A stretch of 64,000 nucleotides of DNA from NCBI RefSeq assembly GCF_001294535.1, contig NZ_LGIC01000086.1, forward strand, positions 186,001-250,000. The letters are read 5' to 3'. Of this stretch, positions 22,240-31,175 are shown in pieces. Below the pieces are notes generated by a model. The model saw only the letters and a program-made list of their open reading frames with translations, was not told where the DNA came from and did no database searches. Each line of letters begins with the position of its first letter. Within the stretch, counting starts at the first letter, position 1. The position numbers and the translations under genes are program-made. The DNA is from Cypionkella psychrotolerans (lineage in GTDB: Bacteria; Pseudomonadota; Alphaproteobacteria; Rhodobacterales; Rhodobacteraceae).

Positions 22240-25047
22240 TCAATGCGCCGCCGCCCAAGTCGCGCCCACGCCCGCCTCTACCGTCAACGGGACCTTCAAC
22301 TGCACGGCCGGATGCGAGGCCCCCTCCATCACATCCTTCGCCACCTTGATCAGCGCCTGCGCCGAGCCTTCCTCAACCTCGAACAGCAATTCGTCATGCA
22401 CCTGCAACAGCATGGTCGCCGGAATATCCGCAATCGCCGCAGGCATCCGGATCATCGCCCGCCGGATCACATCGGCGGCGGTGCCCTGAATAGGCGCATT
22501 GATCGCCGCCCGTTTGGCAAAGCCCGCCCCCGGCCCCTTGGCGTTGATCTCTGGCGTGTGGATTTTCCGCCCGAACAAAGTCTGCACAAAGCCGTTCTTC
22601 TGCGCAAAGGCCACGGTATCGGACATATATTCCTTGATCCCCGGAAACCGCTCAAAATACCGATCAATGAAGCCCTGCGCCTCCGCCCGCGGTATCCGCA
22701 AGTTCCGCGCCAGACCAAAGCCGGAAATCCCGTAGATCACCCCAAAGTTGATCGCCTTCGCCCGCCGCCGAATATCCGAAGTCATCTCCGCAAGCGGCAC
22801 GTTGAACATCTCACTCGCCGTCAGCGCGTGAATATCAATGCCGTCCTTGAACGCCTGCTGCAGCGAGGCGATATCCGCCACATGTGCCAAAATCCGCAGC
22901 TCAATCTGCGAGTAGTCCAAGGACACCAGAATCTTACCCTTCGGTGCCACAAACGCCTCACGGATACGCCGCCCCTCCTCGGACCGGATCGGAATGTTCT
23001 GCAAATTCGGATCGGTCGAGGCCAAGCGCCCCGTCACAGCCCCGGTGATCGAATACGAGGTATGCACCCGGCCCGTCTCGGCATTGATATGGTCCTGCAA
23101 CGCATCGGTATAGGTCGATTTCAGCTTGGCCAACTGCCGCCAATCCAACACCAGCCCCGGCAGCTTATGCTCGGTCGCCAGATCCTCCAGCACATCCGCC
23201 CCGGTGGCATAGGCCCCGGTCTTGCCCTTCTCGCCCCCCGGCAAGCCAAGCTTATCGAACAGAATCTCGCCCAACTGCTTCGGGCTGCCCACGTTAAACG
23301 GCTGCCCCGCCATCTCTTGAATCTCGGCCTCCAACCCGGCCATTTTCTGCGCAAAGGCGTTCGACATCCGCGACAGAGTATCGCGGTCCACCTGAACCCC
23401 CGCCATCTCCATCCGCGCCAGCACCGGCACCAAAGGCCGCTCCAAGGTCTCATACACCGTGGTCACCCGCGCCCGATGCAGTTGCGGCTTGAACAACGCC
23501 CACAGCCGCAACGTCACATCGGCGTCCTCGGCCGCATACTTCACCGCATCATCGACCCCAACCCGATCAAACGTCACCGCAGACTTGCCCGAGCCGATCA
23601 ACTGCTTGATCGGAATACAGGTATGCCCGAGATACTTCTCGGACAACGCATCCATGCCATGCCCATTCAGCCCCGCCTGCATTGCCGAAGACATCAACAT
23701 GGTGTCGTCAAACGGGCCAACCTCGACGCCATAGCGTTTGAAAATCTTCCAGTCATATTTCATGTTCTGGCCGATTTTCAGCACCGAAGCATCCTCCAGC
23801 ACCGGCTTCAACGCCGCCAAAACCTCATCAAGCCCAAGCTGCCCCGCCACCAATTCCGACGACCCAAACAGATCACCGCCGCCCTGCTTATGCCCCAGCG
23901 GAATATAGGCAGCCTTCCCGGCATCGACGCACAAAGAAATCCCCACCAGTTCCGCCTGCATTTCATCGAGCGAGGTCGTCTCGGTATCCACCGCCACATG
24001 CCCAACCTCAACAATCCGCGCGATCCACGCGTCAAGCGCCGCCATCGTGTCGATCTTCTCATAGCCCGCCACATCGAACGGCACCTGCACCGTCTCAACG
24101 GCATCATCATGCGCGCCCTCAACATGCATCCCGCGCGCCGGATCAGCCACCGGAGCCGCAATCTTCAACCGTTCAGACACCCGCTTGGTCAGGGTTGAGA
24201 ATTCCATCTCTTGCAGAAAGCCCATCACCACATCGGCTTCAACCGCCCGCAGTTCCAACCCCTCCAACGGCCAGTCCAACGGCATATCCCCATCCAACTG
24301 CACCAGACGTTTGGAGATGCGGATCAGATCGGCGTTATCCACCAAAGCCTCGCGCCGCTTCGGTTGCTTGATCTCGCCCGCCCGCGCCAAAAGCGCTTCC
24401 AGATCGCCATATTCCTGAATAAGCAAAGCCGCCGTCTTGATGCCTATTCCCGGCGCGCCCGGCACGTTATCGACCGAATCCCCGGCCAAAGCCTGCACAT
24501 CGACCACGCGATTGGGGGCCACGCCAAACTTCTCAAACACCTCATCCAGCCCAAGCCGCTTGTTCTTCATCGGATCCAGCATATCGACGCCATCGCCAAT
24601 CAACTGCATCAGGTCTTTGTCGGACGAGATGATCGTCACCGTCCCGCCAGCTTCCCGCGCCCGCCGCGCCAACGTCGCGATAATATCGTCGGCCTCATAG
24701 CCCTCAACCTCGATGCAAGGCACGTTGAACGCCTGCGTTGCCTTGCGGGTATAGGCAAACTGAGGCCGCAAATCCTCGGGCAACTCCGGGCGGTTCGCCT
24801 TGTAGGCGCTGTAAATCTCATTGCGGAAGGTCTTCGATCCGGCATCAAAAATCACCGCCAGGTGCGTCGGCGCGGTCTCTTTCCGGGTCGAAGTCAACTC
24901 ACCCCACAGCAAGTTGCAAAACCCTGCCACCGCGCCCACAGGCATTCCATCCGACTTCCGAGTCAGCGGCGGCAGCGCATGATACGCCCGGAAAATAAAC
25001 GCAGAGCCATCGATCAGATGCAGGTGATTGCCTTTGCCGAATGCCAT
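22240..25047 (-). CDS. polA: DNA polymerase I
   Basis: Repair and Okazaki-fragment polymerase, 935 aa. Domains in order: 5'-3' exonuclease (about 1-290; LHLIDGSAFIFRAYHALPP, GYEADDIIATLAR, SVDNVPGAPGIGIKTAA), 3'-5' proofreading exonuclease with intact VAVDTETT (about 345-520), and family A polymerase with SLDYSQIELRILAHVA, RRRAKAINFGVIYGISGFG and LLQVHDELLFEV. All three activities look intact. A repeat family A hairpin directly follows the stop. Confidence 0.97.
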   Translation of the reverse strand: MAFGKGNHLHLIDGSAFIFRAYHALPPLTRKSDGMPVGAVAGFCNLLWGELTSTRKETAPTHLAVIFDAGSKTFRNEIYSAYKANRPELPEDLRPQFAYTRKATQAFNVPCIEVEGYEADDIIATLARRAREAGGTVTIISSDKDLMQLIGDGVDMLDPMKNKRLGLDEVFEKFGVAPNRVVDVQALAGDSVDNVPGAPGIGIKTAALLIQEYGDLEALLARAGEIKQPKRREALVDNADLIRISKRLVQLDGDMPLDWPLEGLELRAVEADVVMGFLQEMEFSTLTKRVSERLKIAAPVADPARGMHVEGAHDDAVETVQVPFDVAGYEKIDTMAALDAWIARIVEVGHVAVDTETTSLDEMQAELVGISLCVDAGKAAYIPLGHKQGGGDLFGSSELVAGQLGLDEVLAALKPVLEDASVLKIGQNMKYDWKIFKRYGVEVGPFDDTMLMSSAMQAGLNGHGMDALSEKYLGHTCIPIKQLIGSGKSAVTFDRVGVDDAVKYAAEDADVTLRLWALFKPQLHRARVTTVYETLERPLVPVLARMEMAGVQVDRDTLSRMSNAFAQKMAGLEAEIQEMAGQPFNVGSPKQLGEILFDKLGLPGGEKGKTGAYATGADVLEDLATEHKLPGLVLDWRQLAKLKSTYTDALQDHINAETGRVHTSYSITGAVTGRLASTDPNLQNIPIRSEEGRRIREAFVAPKGKILVSLDYSQIELRILAHVADIASLQQAFKDGIDIHALTASEMFNVPLAEMTSDIRRRAKAINFGVIYGISGFGLARNLRIPRAEAQGFIDRYFERFPGIKEYMSDTVAFAQKNGFVQTLFGRKIHTPEINAKGPGAGFAKRAAINAPIQGTAADVIRRAMIRMPAAIADIPATMLLQVHDELLFEVEEGSAQALIKVAKDVMEGASHPAVQLKVPLTVEAGVGATWAAAH

Positions 25048-25107
25048 GATCTGCCCGCCCTTTTTCCCGCTTCAGGGCGCAGTATTGCCACGAAGCGGCG
25101 TGGCGTT

Positions 25108-25782
25108 CTAGCCTTGATGCCAGCGCAAAGACAGTTCCACCGCTTGCGGCGTCGGCGTCCAAATTCCAAACGGCACCCCTGCCGCGCGCAAAGTCTCACC
25201 CAACCAAGCATTGCAGGGATGCAGAATGCTGAAATCACCCTTGGCGGCAAAAAACCCATCGTGATCATTGAAATGCGCGGTCAAAGCCAACGGCGCCCCG
25301 GTCTGATCCCTTTGAAAATTCGCGTCCAGACTGGCCAGCAGCGCCTGATATTGCGCGTCCGACAGGGTGAAATAATCAATCCCCTCAACCGAGGCGACAT
25401 CCCCCGCCACATCCAAATGCAACACCGCTTTATCGCCAGTGATCGCGGTAAACACCGCCCCTGGCTGCATATCGGCGTAACTGCCAGCACTGGTGTAAAA
25501 TGCCTCTGACCCCCAACCGACCAGCAACCATTCGGCTTGCGGCGCATCTACAGGCACCCCCGCGCCTTTGGCAAAGCCATAGCGGGCGCGCAACTCGGGC
25601 GACAGCGGCAGCAGAAAATCATAATGAATTGGCGCACGGGCAAGGCCAATCAGCACATCGGTACCGGGGGCCAGATCAGCATGTTTGCCGGGGATCACCG
25701 CTCCGACTAACCCCGCGCCAAAATACAGCAATGGCAAACAAATGAGCCCCGTCGCCGCCCGGATCAAAAACCGCGCGCGCAA
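25108..25782 (-). CDS. DUF2459 (urease-region TIGR02117) family protein
   Basis: A 224-aa conserved protein with one N-terminal membrane helix (about 7-30). The middle matches DUF2459: LLVGWGSEAFYTSAGSYADMQ and HPCNAWLGETLRAAGVP near the end. The role is unknown. The only plausible start is TTG at 25782; there is no in-frame ATG upstream before a stop. It lies 11 nt after the zinc-finger gene, suggesting coupling. Confidence 0.75.
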   Translation of the reverse strand: MRARFLIRAATGLICLPLLYFGAGLVGAVIPGKHADLAPGTDVLIGLARAPIHYDFLLPLSPELRARYGFAKGAGVPVDAPQAEWLLVGWGSEAFYTSAGSYADMQPGAVFTAITGDKAVLHLDVAGDVASVEGIDYFTLSDAQYQALLASLDANFQRDQTGAPLALTAHFNDHDGFFAAKGDFSILHPCNAWLGETLRAAGVPFGIWTPTPQAVELSLRWHQG

Positions 25783-25793
25783 GCCCTCAGGCC

Positions 25794-25979
25794 TTAGTGA
25801 TCATCATGCGCATGGGCGCGGTCGATCTCAAAACGCTTGTCGCAATAGCCGCATTCGACAAAGCCGGTATCTTCCGGGATGGTCAGCCAAACGCGCGGAT
25901 GGCCCAAAGCCGCCTCACCGCCATCGCAAGCGATTTTCCAATGGGTGACAATCTGGGTTTCCGGGGCGTTGATCGACAT
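25794..25979 (-). CDS. Zinc-finger (CHCC, NDUFS6-like) protein
   Basis: A 61-aa protein of the zf-CHCC family, whose mitochondrial member NDUFS6 is a complex I subunit. Cysteines and histidine in order: ACDG (C16 region), GHPRVWL and [12 protein letters not shown], giving the C-H-C-C zinc site. The ATG at 25979 is preceded by AAGGA; a further upstream in-frame ATG at 26009 has no site. In alphaproteobacteria it is presumed to be an accessory of respiratory complex I, which is inference. Confidence 0.85.
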   Translation of the reverse strand: MSINAPETQIVTHWKIACDGGEAALGHPRVWLTIPEDTGFVECGYCDKRFEIDRAHAHDDH

Positions 25980-26070
25980 GGATGCGTCCTTGGCTGGGGT
26001 TGCCCGCATTGTATCCGCTATCGCCCCACGGGCAAGGGGCGCTGCGGCTGAAAACGCGGAACGCTCCGCG

Positions 26071-26127
26071 GGGGATATTTAAGCCAAGATGAAACTGCAC
26101 AGATTTCATCTTGGCTTAAATATCCCC
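26071..26127. repeat. Repeat family B, head-to-head pair forming a perfect 24-bp inverted repeat
   Basis: The left arm 26071-26094 (GGGGATATTTAAGCCAAGAT plus GAAA) is an exact reverse complement of 26104-26127, with a 9-nt loop. Outside the arms both sides continue imperfectly as CTCCG-rich sequence, so each arm is a full copy of the element seen singly at 7016-7049. A transcript through it would form a very stable hairpin. Confidence 0.9.
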
Positions 26128-26214
26128 GCCGGAGGCTTCATCAGCGCAGCACACGCGCGTTAACAAAGCATGATGATCAGGGCTTTTGCCACAATTTAAT
26201 CCATATAAAACAAT

Positions 26215-26231
26215 GGTCCCGAGTTGGGACC
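26215..26231. promoter_or_regulatory. Small palindrome upstream of lolA
   Basis: GGTCCC, spacer GAGTT, GGGACC: a perfect 6-bp inverted repeat 85 nt before the lolA start. It could be an operator or a leader hairpin; nothing else supports a function. Confidence 0.35.
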
Positions 26232-26315
26232 CATCACGAAACCCGCTTCGGCACCTCTCCGCCAAGTGAACGCGAGGGGGGTGCAGGTGCGGCTCGGATG
26301 CCCTATATATACCCC

Positions 26316-26918
26316 ATGAAACCGCTTCGCACCCTCCTCGCCCCGCTCGCCCTGATCCTTCTGGCTGTCCCTGCTTGGGCCGATAAAATCCCGTTGAAGG
26401 ATCTCTCGGCCTACCTGAACAGCCTGACCTCGGTGGAAACCCCGTTCACCCAAGTCAACGCCGACGGCTCGATTGCCACCGGCAAGCTGATCATCAAACG
26501 CCCCGGCCGGGTGCGCTTTGAATACGCCCCGCCAGACAAATCCTTAGTGCTGGCCTCCAGCGGCAATGTCGCGATCTTTGATGCGAAATCAAACCAAGCT
26601 CCGGAACAATACCCGCTGAAGCGCACGCCGCTGAACCTGATCCTCGCCGCCAACGTCAATCTCGGCAGCGCCAAAACCGTGGTCGCCCATACCGAGGACA
26701 AGAACGCCACCCAAGTCGTCGCGCAAGATCCGCAGCACCCCGAATACGGCCAGATCGCGCTGGTGTTCACCGCCAACCCAATCACCCTGCGGCAATGGGT
26801 GATCACCGATGATCTCGGCCAGCAAACCACGGTGATCCTGGGCGATTTGAAGACCGGCGGCAACTACAGCGCCAGCTTGTTCAACATCACCGATGAGATT
26901 GAGCGCCGCCACCGTTAA
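26316..26918 (+). CDS. lolA: Outer-membrane lipoprotein carrier protein LolA
   Basis: Periplasmic chaperone that ferries lipoproteins from the LolCDE exporter to the outer membrane. The 200-aa product has a signal peptide (MKPLRTLLAPLALILLAVPAWA) and LolA features: VETPFTQVNADGSIATGKL, a PGRVRFEYAPPDKSLVLASSG block and VFTANPITLRQWVITDDLGQ (shown as landmarks). The ATG at 26316 starts the signal peptide; a codon six residues upstream is also in frame. No clear Shine-Dalgarno is present. The stop overlaps that of the convergent transglycosylase gene. Confidence 0.9.
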   Translation: MKPLRTLLAPLALILLAVPAWADKIPLKDLSAYLNSLTSVETPFTQVNADGSIATGKLIIKRPGRVRFEYAPPDKSLVLASSGNVAIFDAKSNQAPEQYPLKRTPLNLILAANVNLGSAKTVVAHTEDKNATQVVAQDPQHPEYGQIALVFTANPITLRQWVITDDLGQQTTVILGDLKTGGNYSASLFNITDEIERRHR

Positions 26919-27496
26919 CGGCGGCAGTAGCTCAGCTGTTCAGCATACATGGTCGAGCGCCGCCCAATCGCGGCGGCGACATCCACCAGCCAAGGCTTGT
27001 TAAGATAGGATTGGTTGGCGTAACCCGTCCGACCCTCATGATAGGCCAGATACTGCGCCTCGGCATCGCCGCGTGAAATCCCCAGCTTGTCGCTGCTTTC
27101 GCTCATGTACCAGCCCATGAAGTCCGTCGCATCATTGATCCGGTCGCGCTTGGCGCCATGGCGGCGCTGTTCTTTTTGGTACTCTTCCCAAGTGCCGTCC
27201 AGCGCCTGACTGTAGCCATAGGCCGAGGATTGCCGCCCCATCGGGATCACCCCCAGCGCAAACTGGTGTGGGGTGCGCGCATTGCCGATAAATTTCGATT
27301 CCTGATAAATCGCCGCCATTTGCACATGCACCGGCACGCCCCATTTCCGCTCGGTCGCCCGCATGGCGCTGAAATACGCCGGACGCTGCCGCACGATCGC
27401 GCAGGCATCATCCATATTTTTCGGCGCCGATGAGTTTCCACCCCCGCAAGATGCAAGGGCCAACAACAGGATCGACGCACGGAGAGTTCTGCTCAT
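26915..27496 (-). CDS. Lytic transglycosylase SLT-domain lipoprotein
   Basis: A 193-aa putative peptidoglycan-cleaving lipoprotein. The signal ends in a lipobox (LLALASC, Cys17), followed by an SLT-like domain: IYQESKF with the candidate catalytic Glu (about 67), AYGYSQALDGTWEEY and AYHEGRTGYANQ. This composition is typical of the small SLT lipoproteins of Rhodobacterales. Transcription is convergent with lolA and the two stop codons overlap in TTAA. Confidence 0.87.
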   Translation of the reverse strand: MSRTLRASILLLALASCGGGNSSAPKNMDDACAIVRQRPAYFSAMRATERKWGVPVHVQMAAIYQESKFIGNARTPHQFALGVIPMGRQSSAYGYSQALDGTWEEYQKEQRRHGAKRDRINDATDFMGWYMSESSDKLGISRGDAEAQYLAYHEGRTGYANQSYLNKPWLVDVAAAIGRRSTMYAEQLSYCRR

Positions 27497-27737
27497 TTGC
27501 CCCTCGCGTTTTTATTTTGTCGCAAGGATACGAGAAAATCACTGCAGATGAAATGGGCATGTCTGCGTTTTCACATGACAATCCCGTGCGAAACCCAGTT
27601 TCGGCGGATTTTCGGACCGGCAAGACGCAGCGTGACTAGGCCGCAGCCCAACACAGACTGTTTCCCTCGCGGCGCGCCTGTGGAATAGACACCGCCTGCG
27701 CAAGGGATTACTAAACCTTTATGGGGAGCAACACACG

Positions 27738-28064
27738 ATGCTGAAGACTGCGGCCAAATATCACATCGGTCAGGTGCTTCGTCATCGCAAGCACCCGTTT
27801 CGCGGTGTGGTGTTCGATGTGGACGCGATGTTTTCCAACACCGAGGAATGGTATCATGCTATCCCGGAAGACGCCCGCCCCTCGCGCAATCAGCCGTTTT
27901 ATCACCTGCTGGCCGAGAATGACCAAAGCTACTATGTCGCCTATGTCTCCGAGCAGAACCTTGTGCCCGATGAAACAGGCGAGCCGATAACCCATCCCGA
28001 TCTGCCCGATCTGTTCGGCGATTTTGAGAATGGCCGCTATCCGCTGCAATTCCAGCTGAATTAA
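27738..28064 (+). CDS. hspQ: Heat shock protein HspQ
   Basis: A 108-aa HspQ (YccV-like) protein, which in E. coli is a Lon-protease enhancer and was first described as stimulating degradation of a mutant DnaA. Landmarks are YHIGQVLRHRKHPFRGVVFDVD, WYHAIP and QSYYVAYVSEQNLVPD. GGGAG precedes the ATG. I could not find a convincing sigma-32 promoter in the 241-nt gap upstream (27497-27737), which otherwise shows nothing I recognise. Confidence 0.93.
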   Translation: MLKTAAKYHIGQVLRHRKHPFRGVVFDVDAMFSNTEEWYHAIPEDARPSRNQPFYHLLAENDQSYYVAYVSEQNLVPDETGEPITHPDLPDLFGDFENGRYPLQFQLN

Positions 28065-28149
28065 TTCCCCACATATCCGCCGCCGCTTACGGATCAGTAA
28101 CCTCTTGCGCCTAATCTAACCCCAGTTTTCCAACAAAGGGGCCAAGCAG

Positions 28150-28485
28150 ATGGAGCTTGTGGCAGAACACCGTGGCGAAATGATTGTGGTCAGCGCCTTG
28201 GGCGACCGTATCGACGCCGCAGGCGCGATTCAGTTCAAAGACCGGATGCGCGAACTTACCCAAACACCGTCACTGCGGGTGGTTTTGGATATGTCGCGGG
28301 TGGCATTTCTGGACAGCAGCGGTCTGGGCGCGGTGGTTGCGGTGATGAAGGCTTTGGGGCCCGATCGGAAACTGGAACTTTCCGGCCTGACTACCACGGT
28401 GCAAAAGGTGTTTCGGCTGACGCGCATGGACAGTATTTTCACCATCCATGATCACCTCCCCGACGATTTGCGGCAGGTGGGGTAG
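28150..28485 (+). CDS. STAS-domain anti-sigma factor antagonist
   Basis: A 111-aa single STAS domain like SpoIIAA/RsbV. The phosphorylatable serine motif is FLDSSGLGAVVAVMKAL (about residue 57). Such proteins, when unphosphorylated, sequester the partner anti-sigma kinase. The next gene, 4 nt on, encodes that kinase type, so the two form a partner-switching pair. No sigma factor or phosphatase is adjacent. Confidence 0.92.
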   Translation: MELVAEHRGEMIVVSALGDRIDAAGAIQFKDRMRELTQTPSLRVVLDMSRVAFLDSSGLGAVVAVMKALGPDRKLELSGLTTTVQKVFRLTRMDSIFTIHDHLPDDLRQVG

Positions 28486-28489
28486 GCCG

Positions 28490-28942
28490 ATGAATGCCGA
28501 AGCTGTCGACTTCTCCTCCAGCACCCGGCTGACAATTCCGGGGCGACAGACTGCCGTGCGCGATGGCCTGCGCGCGCTGCTGGACACGCTTTTACTGCGC
28601 AGCCTGCCTGAAGACGGGCGCGGCACCGCAGAAATCGTGCTGGCAGAGGCTTTGAACAACATTGTTGAACATGCTTATGCCCATCATGATGGCGAGATCG
28701 AAATCTCGCTGCAACTACGGCGGAACGGATTGCTGTGCATGATCTCGGACACCGGCGAGCCGATGCCCGGCGGTCAGTTGCCCGCAGGCGTACTCGCCCC
28801 GCTGGCGGATTTTGCCGATCTGCCCGAAGGTGGATTCGGCTGGCATTTGATTCGAAGCCTGTCGAAAGACCTCGCCTATCGTCGGGAATGCGGGCGCAAC
28901 CTGCTCAGCTTCCGGTTAGACACGCAACAATCGCCCGCTTGA
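28490..28942 (+). CDS. Anti-sigma regulatory factor / RsbW-like serine kinase
   Basis: A 150-aa HATPase domain of the RsbW/SpoIIAB kind. The N-box is VLAEALNNIVEHAYAHH (about 56-72), followed by DTGEPMPGG and GFGWHLIRSLSKDL. It would bind ATP and phosphorylate the STAS partner encoded just upstream. The start at 28490 lies in GGTAGGCCG-ATG after the STAS stop; the frame is open before it but overlaps the STAS gene. Confidence 0.9.
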   Translation: MNAEAVDFSSSTRLTIPGRQTAVRDGLRALLDTLLLRSLPEDGRGTAEIVLAEALNNIVEHAYAHHDGEIEISLQLRRNGLLCMISDTGEPMPGGQLPAGVLAPLADFADLPEGGFGWHLIRSLSKDLAYRRECGRNLLSFRLDTQQSPA

Positions 28943-29158
28943 TCTGCGATTGTTCTAACTTCGTGAGAACCGCCACCTATTTGCCGAAATTCCCCCCTAA
29001 TACAGCCGCCGATAATGCAGATATTGAATCTGTAGCTGCATAAAGCTTCCCTCGGCGCTGCGGATATTGCCCCCCCCAGTTCGTGACGTCGAGGTTCATC
29101 TCTCTCTTGGAAGTCCTGCAACAACTCCCTAGGCTTGCCGCCAACAGGAGGGTTTTTA

Positions 29159-30730
29159 ATGCGCGATTTTCAGGCTCCAGGCCGCTCGGCGATCTATGCC
29201 AGCAATGGCATCTGCGCCACCTCGCACCCCTTGGCCGCCAAAGTCGCGGTTGAGGTGCTGGAGGCGGGCGGCAATGCGGTGGATGCCGCCATCGCAGGTG
29301 CGGTTTTGCTCGGGATTTGCGAGCCGCAGATGACCGGAATCGGCGGCGACTGTTTTGCGCTGATCAAGCCCGCTGGCGAAGAGCGCATTGTCGCGTTGAA
29401 CGGCTCGGGCCGCGCGCCGAAAACCTATGCGGCGCAGGCGATGCGGGATCGTGGGTTGGACGCCGTGCCCCTCCGCGGCGTCGATCCGGTGACAGTGCCG
29501 GGCGCAATGGATGCCTTCTGCCGCCTGTCCACCGATTGGGGCAAGTTGGGTCTAGACCGCGTATTGGCCCCCGCGATCCGCTATGCGGATGAGGGCGTCC
29601 CGGTTGCGCCGCGTGTCGCCCTCGACTGGGCAGTGGACGGCCCGGAACTCAGCGGCGATGCCCGCAAATTTTACCTGCTGGATGGTCAGGCTCCAAAAAT
29701 CGGCCAAGTTTTCCGCGCCCCCGGCCAAGCCGAAGTGCTGCGCCGCGTTGCCCGCGAAGGCCGCGCCGGATTTTATGAGGGCGAGGTGGCCGAAGACATG
29801 GTCACCTCACTGCAAGCCATGGGTGGTCTGCACACGCTGGAAGATTTCGCAGCCACCGCTTGCACTTACACCGACCCTATCGCGGGCGATTATAAGGGCG
29901 TCGAACTGGTTGAGCATCCGCCAAACGGCCAAGGGGCCACGGCAATCCTGATGCTGAACATCCTCAAACACTTCGACCTTGCCGCGATGGACCCGTTCGG
30001 CACCCAGCGCGCGCATATCGAGGCCGAGGCCGCCAAACTCGCCTATGACGCCCGCAACCGCTTTATTGCCGAAGCCACGCCGCGCCTTGATCACATGCTC
30101 TCATTGGAAACCGCAGCGAAACTTGCCGCCCTGATCGACCCTAAGCGCGCAATGGCAGCGGCGCCCCCCCTGACCGAGGCCGTCCACAAAGACACCATCT
30201 ACATCACGGTTGTCGATCGCGACCGCATGGCGGTGTCGCTGATTTACTCGATTTTCTGGGGCTTTGGCGCGGGCATCGCCTCGCAGAAATTCGGTATCAA
30301 CTTCCAGAATCGCGGCGCGGGTTTCAGCCTGCAGCCGGGCCATCCGAACGAGGCTGGCGGCGGCAAGCGCCCGATGCACACGATCATTCCCGGCATGTTG
30401 CGCAAAAATAGCAAGGTTATCATGCCCTTCGGCGTGATGGGCGGCGCCTATCAGCCCTGCGGCCATGCCCGCTTTGTCACCAACATGGTTGATTACGGTT
30501 TGCAGGCCCAAGCCGCCATCGACGCGCCGCGCTGTTTCTCGGGGGCAGAGGGTATGTTGGCGGAAAGCGGCTACGCGCCGCAAGTGCGCGCCGAACTGGC
30601 GCAGATGGGGCATCAGGTGTCGCTGTCGCCCGAGCCGATTGGCGGCGCGCAAAGCATCCTGATTGATGATTCTGGCATTCTGATTGGCGCGTCTGACCCG
30701 CGCAAAGACGGCTGCGCTTTGGGACATTGA
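29159..30730 (+). CDS. Gamma-glutamyltransferase family protein
   Basis: A 523-aa Ntn-hydrolase of the gamma-glutamyltranspeptidase family. GGNAVDAAIAGAVLLGICEPQMTGIGG marks the N-terminus (about 36-62, shown as GGNAVDAA and TGIGGD), and the autoprocessing nucleophile Thr lies in KDTIYITVVD (T346). No signal peptide is visible, so it is probably cytoplasmic, unlike periplasmic GGT. Related proteins act on glutathione conjugates, oxamate or acyl-amides, so the substrate is uncertain. CAGGAGGG precedes the ATG. Confidence 0.88.
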   Translation: MRDFQAPGRSAIYASNGICATSHPLAAKVAVEVLEAGGNAVDAAIAGAVLLGICEPQMTGIGGDCFALIKPAGEERIVALNGSGRAPKTYAAQAMRDRGLDAVPLRGVDPVTVPGAMDAFCRLSTDWGKLGLDRVLAPAIRYADEGVPVAPRVALDWAVDGPELSGDARKFYLLDGQAPKIGQVFRAPGQAEVLRRVAREGRAGFYEGEVAEDMVTSLQAMGGLHTLEDFAATACTYTDPIAGDYKGVELVEHPPNGQGATAILMLNILKHFDLAAMDPFGTQRAHIEAEAAKLAYDARNRFIAEATPRLDHMLSLETAAKLAALIDPKRAMAAAPPLTEAVHKDTIYITVVDRDRMAVSLIYSIFWGFGAGIASQKFGINFQNRGAGFSLQPGHPNEAGGGKRPMHTIIPGMLRKNSKVIMPFGVMGGAYQPCGHARFVTNMVDYGLQAQAAIDAPRCFSGAEGMLAESGYAPQVRAELAQMGHQVSLSPEPIGGAQSILIDDSGILIGASDPRKDGCALGH

Positions 30731-30731
30731 T

Positions 30732-31175
30732 ATGCAGCACATCACCGAATCCATCCGCGCGCTAACCCATGGCGAAACCGACACCGTGGCGCTGATGGCC
30801 ACCGTGGCGTGCGAGTTGCACCACGCCCACCCCTTCGCCGATTGGACGGGATTCTACCGCGTGACTGAACCTAACCTTTTGAAAATAGGTCCCTATCAGG
30901 GCGGTCACGGCTGCCTTGTGATCCCGTTTTCGCGCGGCGTCTGTGGTGCCTGCGCCCGCACCGGCCAAGTGCAGAACGTGCCGGATGTGGATGCCTTCCC
31001 CGGCCATATCGCCTGTGCCACCTCGACCAAATCCGAACTGGTGCTTCCGGTCTGGAATGGCGCGGGCAAGCTGCTCGGCGTCTTGGACATCGACAGCAAC
31101 ACCCCCGCCGCCTTCACGAAGGCCGATGAGGATTGGCTGGTACCGCTCTTGGCCGAAGTGTTCAGGAGCGCGTAA
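30732..31175 (+). CDS. msrC: Free methionine-(R)-sulfoxide reductase (GAF domain)
   Basis: Thioredoxin-linked enzyme that repairs free L-methionine-(R)-sulfoxide. The 147-aa GAF protein has the three family cysteines at 61, 71 and 95; their spacing of 10 and 24 residues equals that of E. coli fRMsr (84, 94, 118). Landmarks are DWTGFYRV, SRGVCGACARTG and DAFPGHIACATSTKSE. It starts 1 nt after the GGT stop and its stop overlaps the next ATG (TAATG). Confidence 0.93.
   Translation: MQHITESIRALTHGETDTVALMATVACELHHAHPFADWTGFYRVTEPNLLKIGPYQGGHGCLVIPFSRGVCGACARTGQVQNVPDVDAFPGHIACATSTKSELVLPVWNGAGKLLGVLDIDSNTPAAFTKADEDWLVPLLAEVFRSA

Larger units (their letters stand above)
25980..26315. other. 336-nt intergenic region between zinc-finger gene and lolA
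   Basis: Between two divergent genes. It holds the head-to-head repeat B inverted repeat (26071-26127), a second small palindrome (26215-26231) and a TATATAT stretch (26304-26310) just before lolA. I see no open reading frame with family character and no tRNA. Confidence 0.6.

Noticed and set aside
21943-24198. 751-codon open frame on the plus strand opposite polA
   Set aside because: It is the antisense shadow of polA in GC-rich DNA; the protein is low-complexity Arg/His/Pro-rich with no family signature.
26136-26300. tRNA or small RNA gene upstream of lolA
   Set aside because: The palindrome gives one short stem, and no cloverleaf, T-loop or CCA end is visible.
27497-27737. Sigma-32 promoter for hspQ
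   Set aside because: No CTTGAA/CCCCAT-like pair with correct spacing was recognised.
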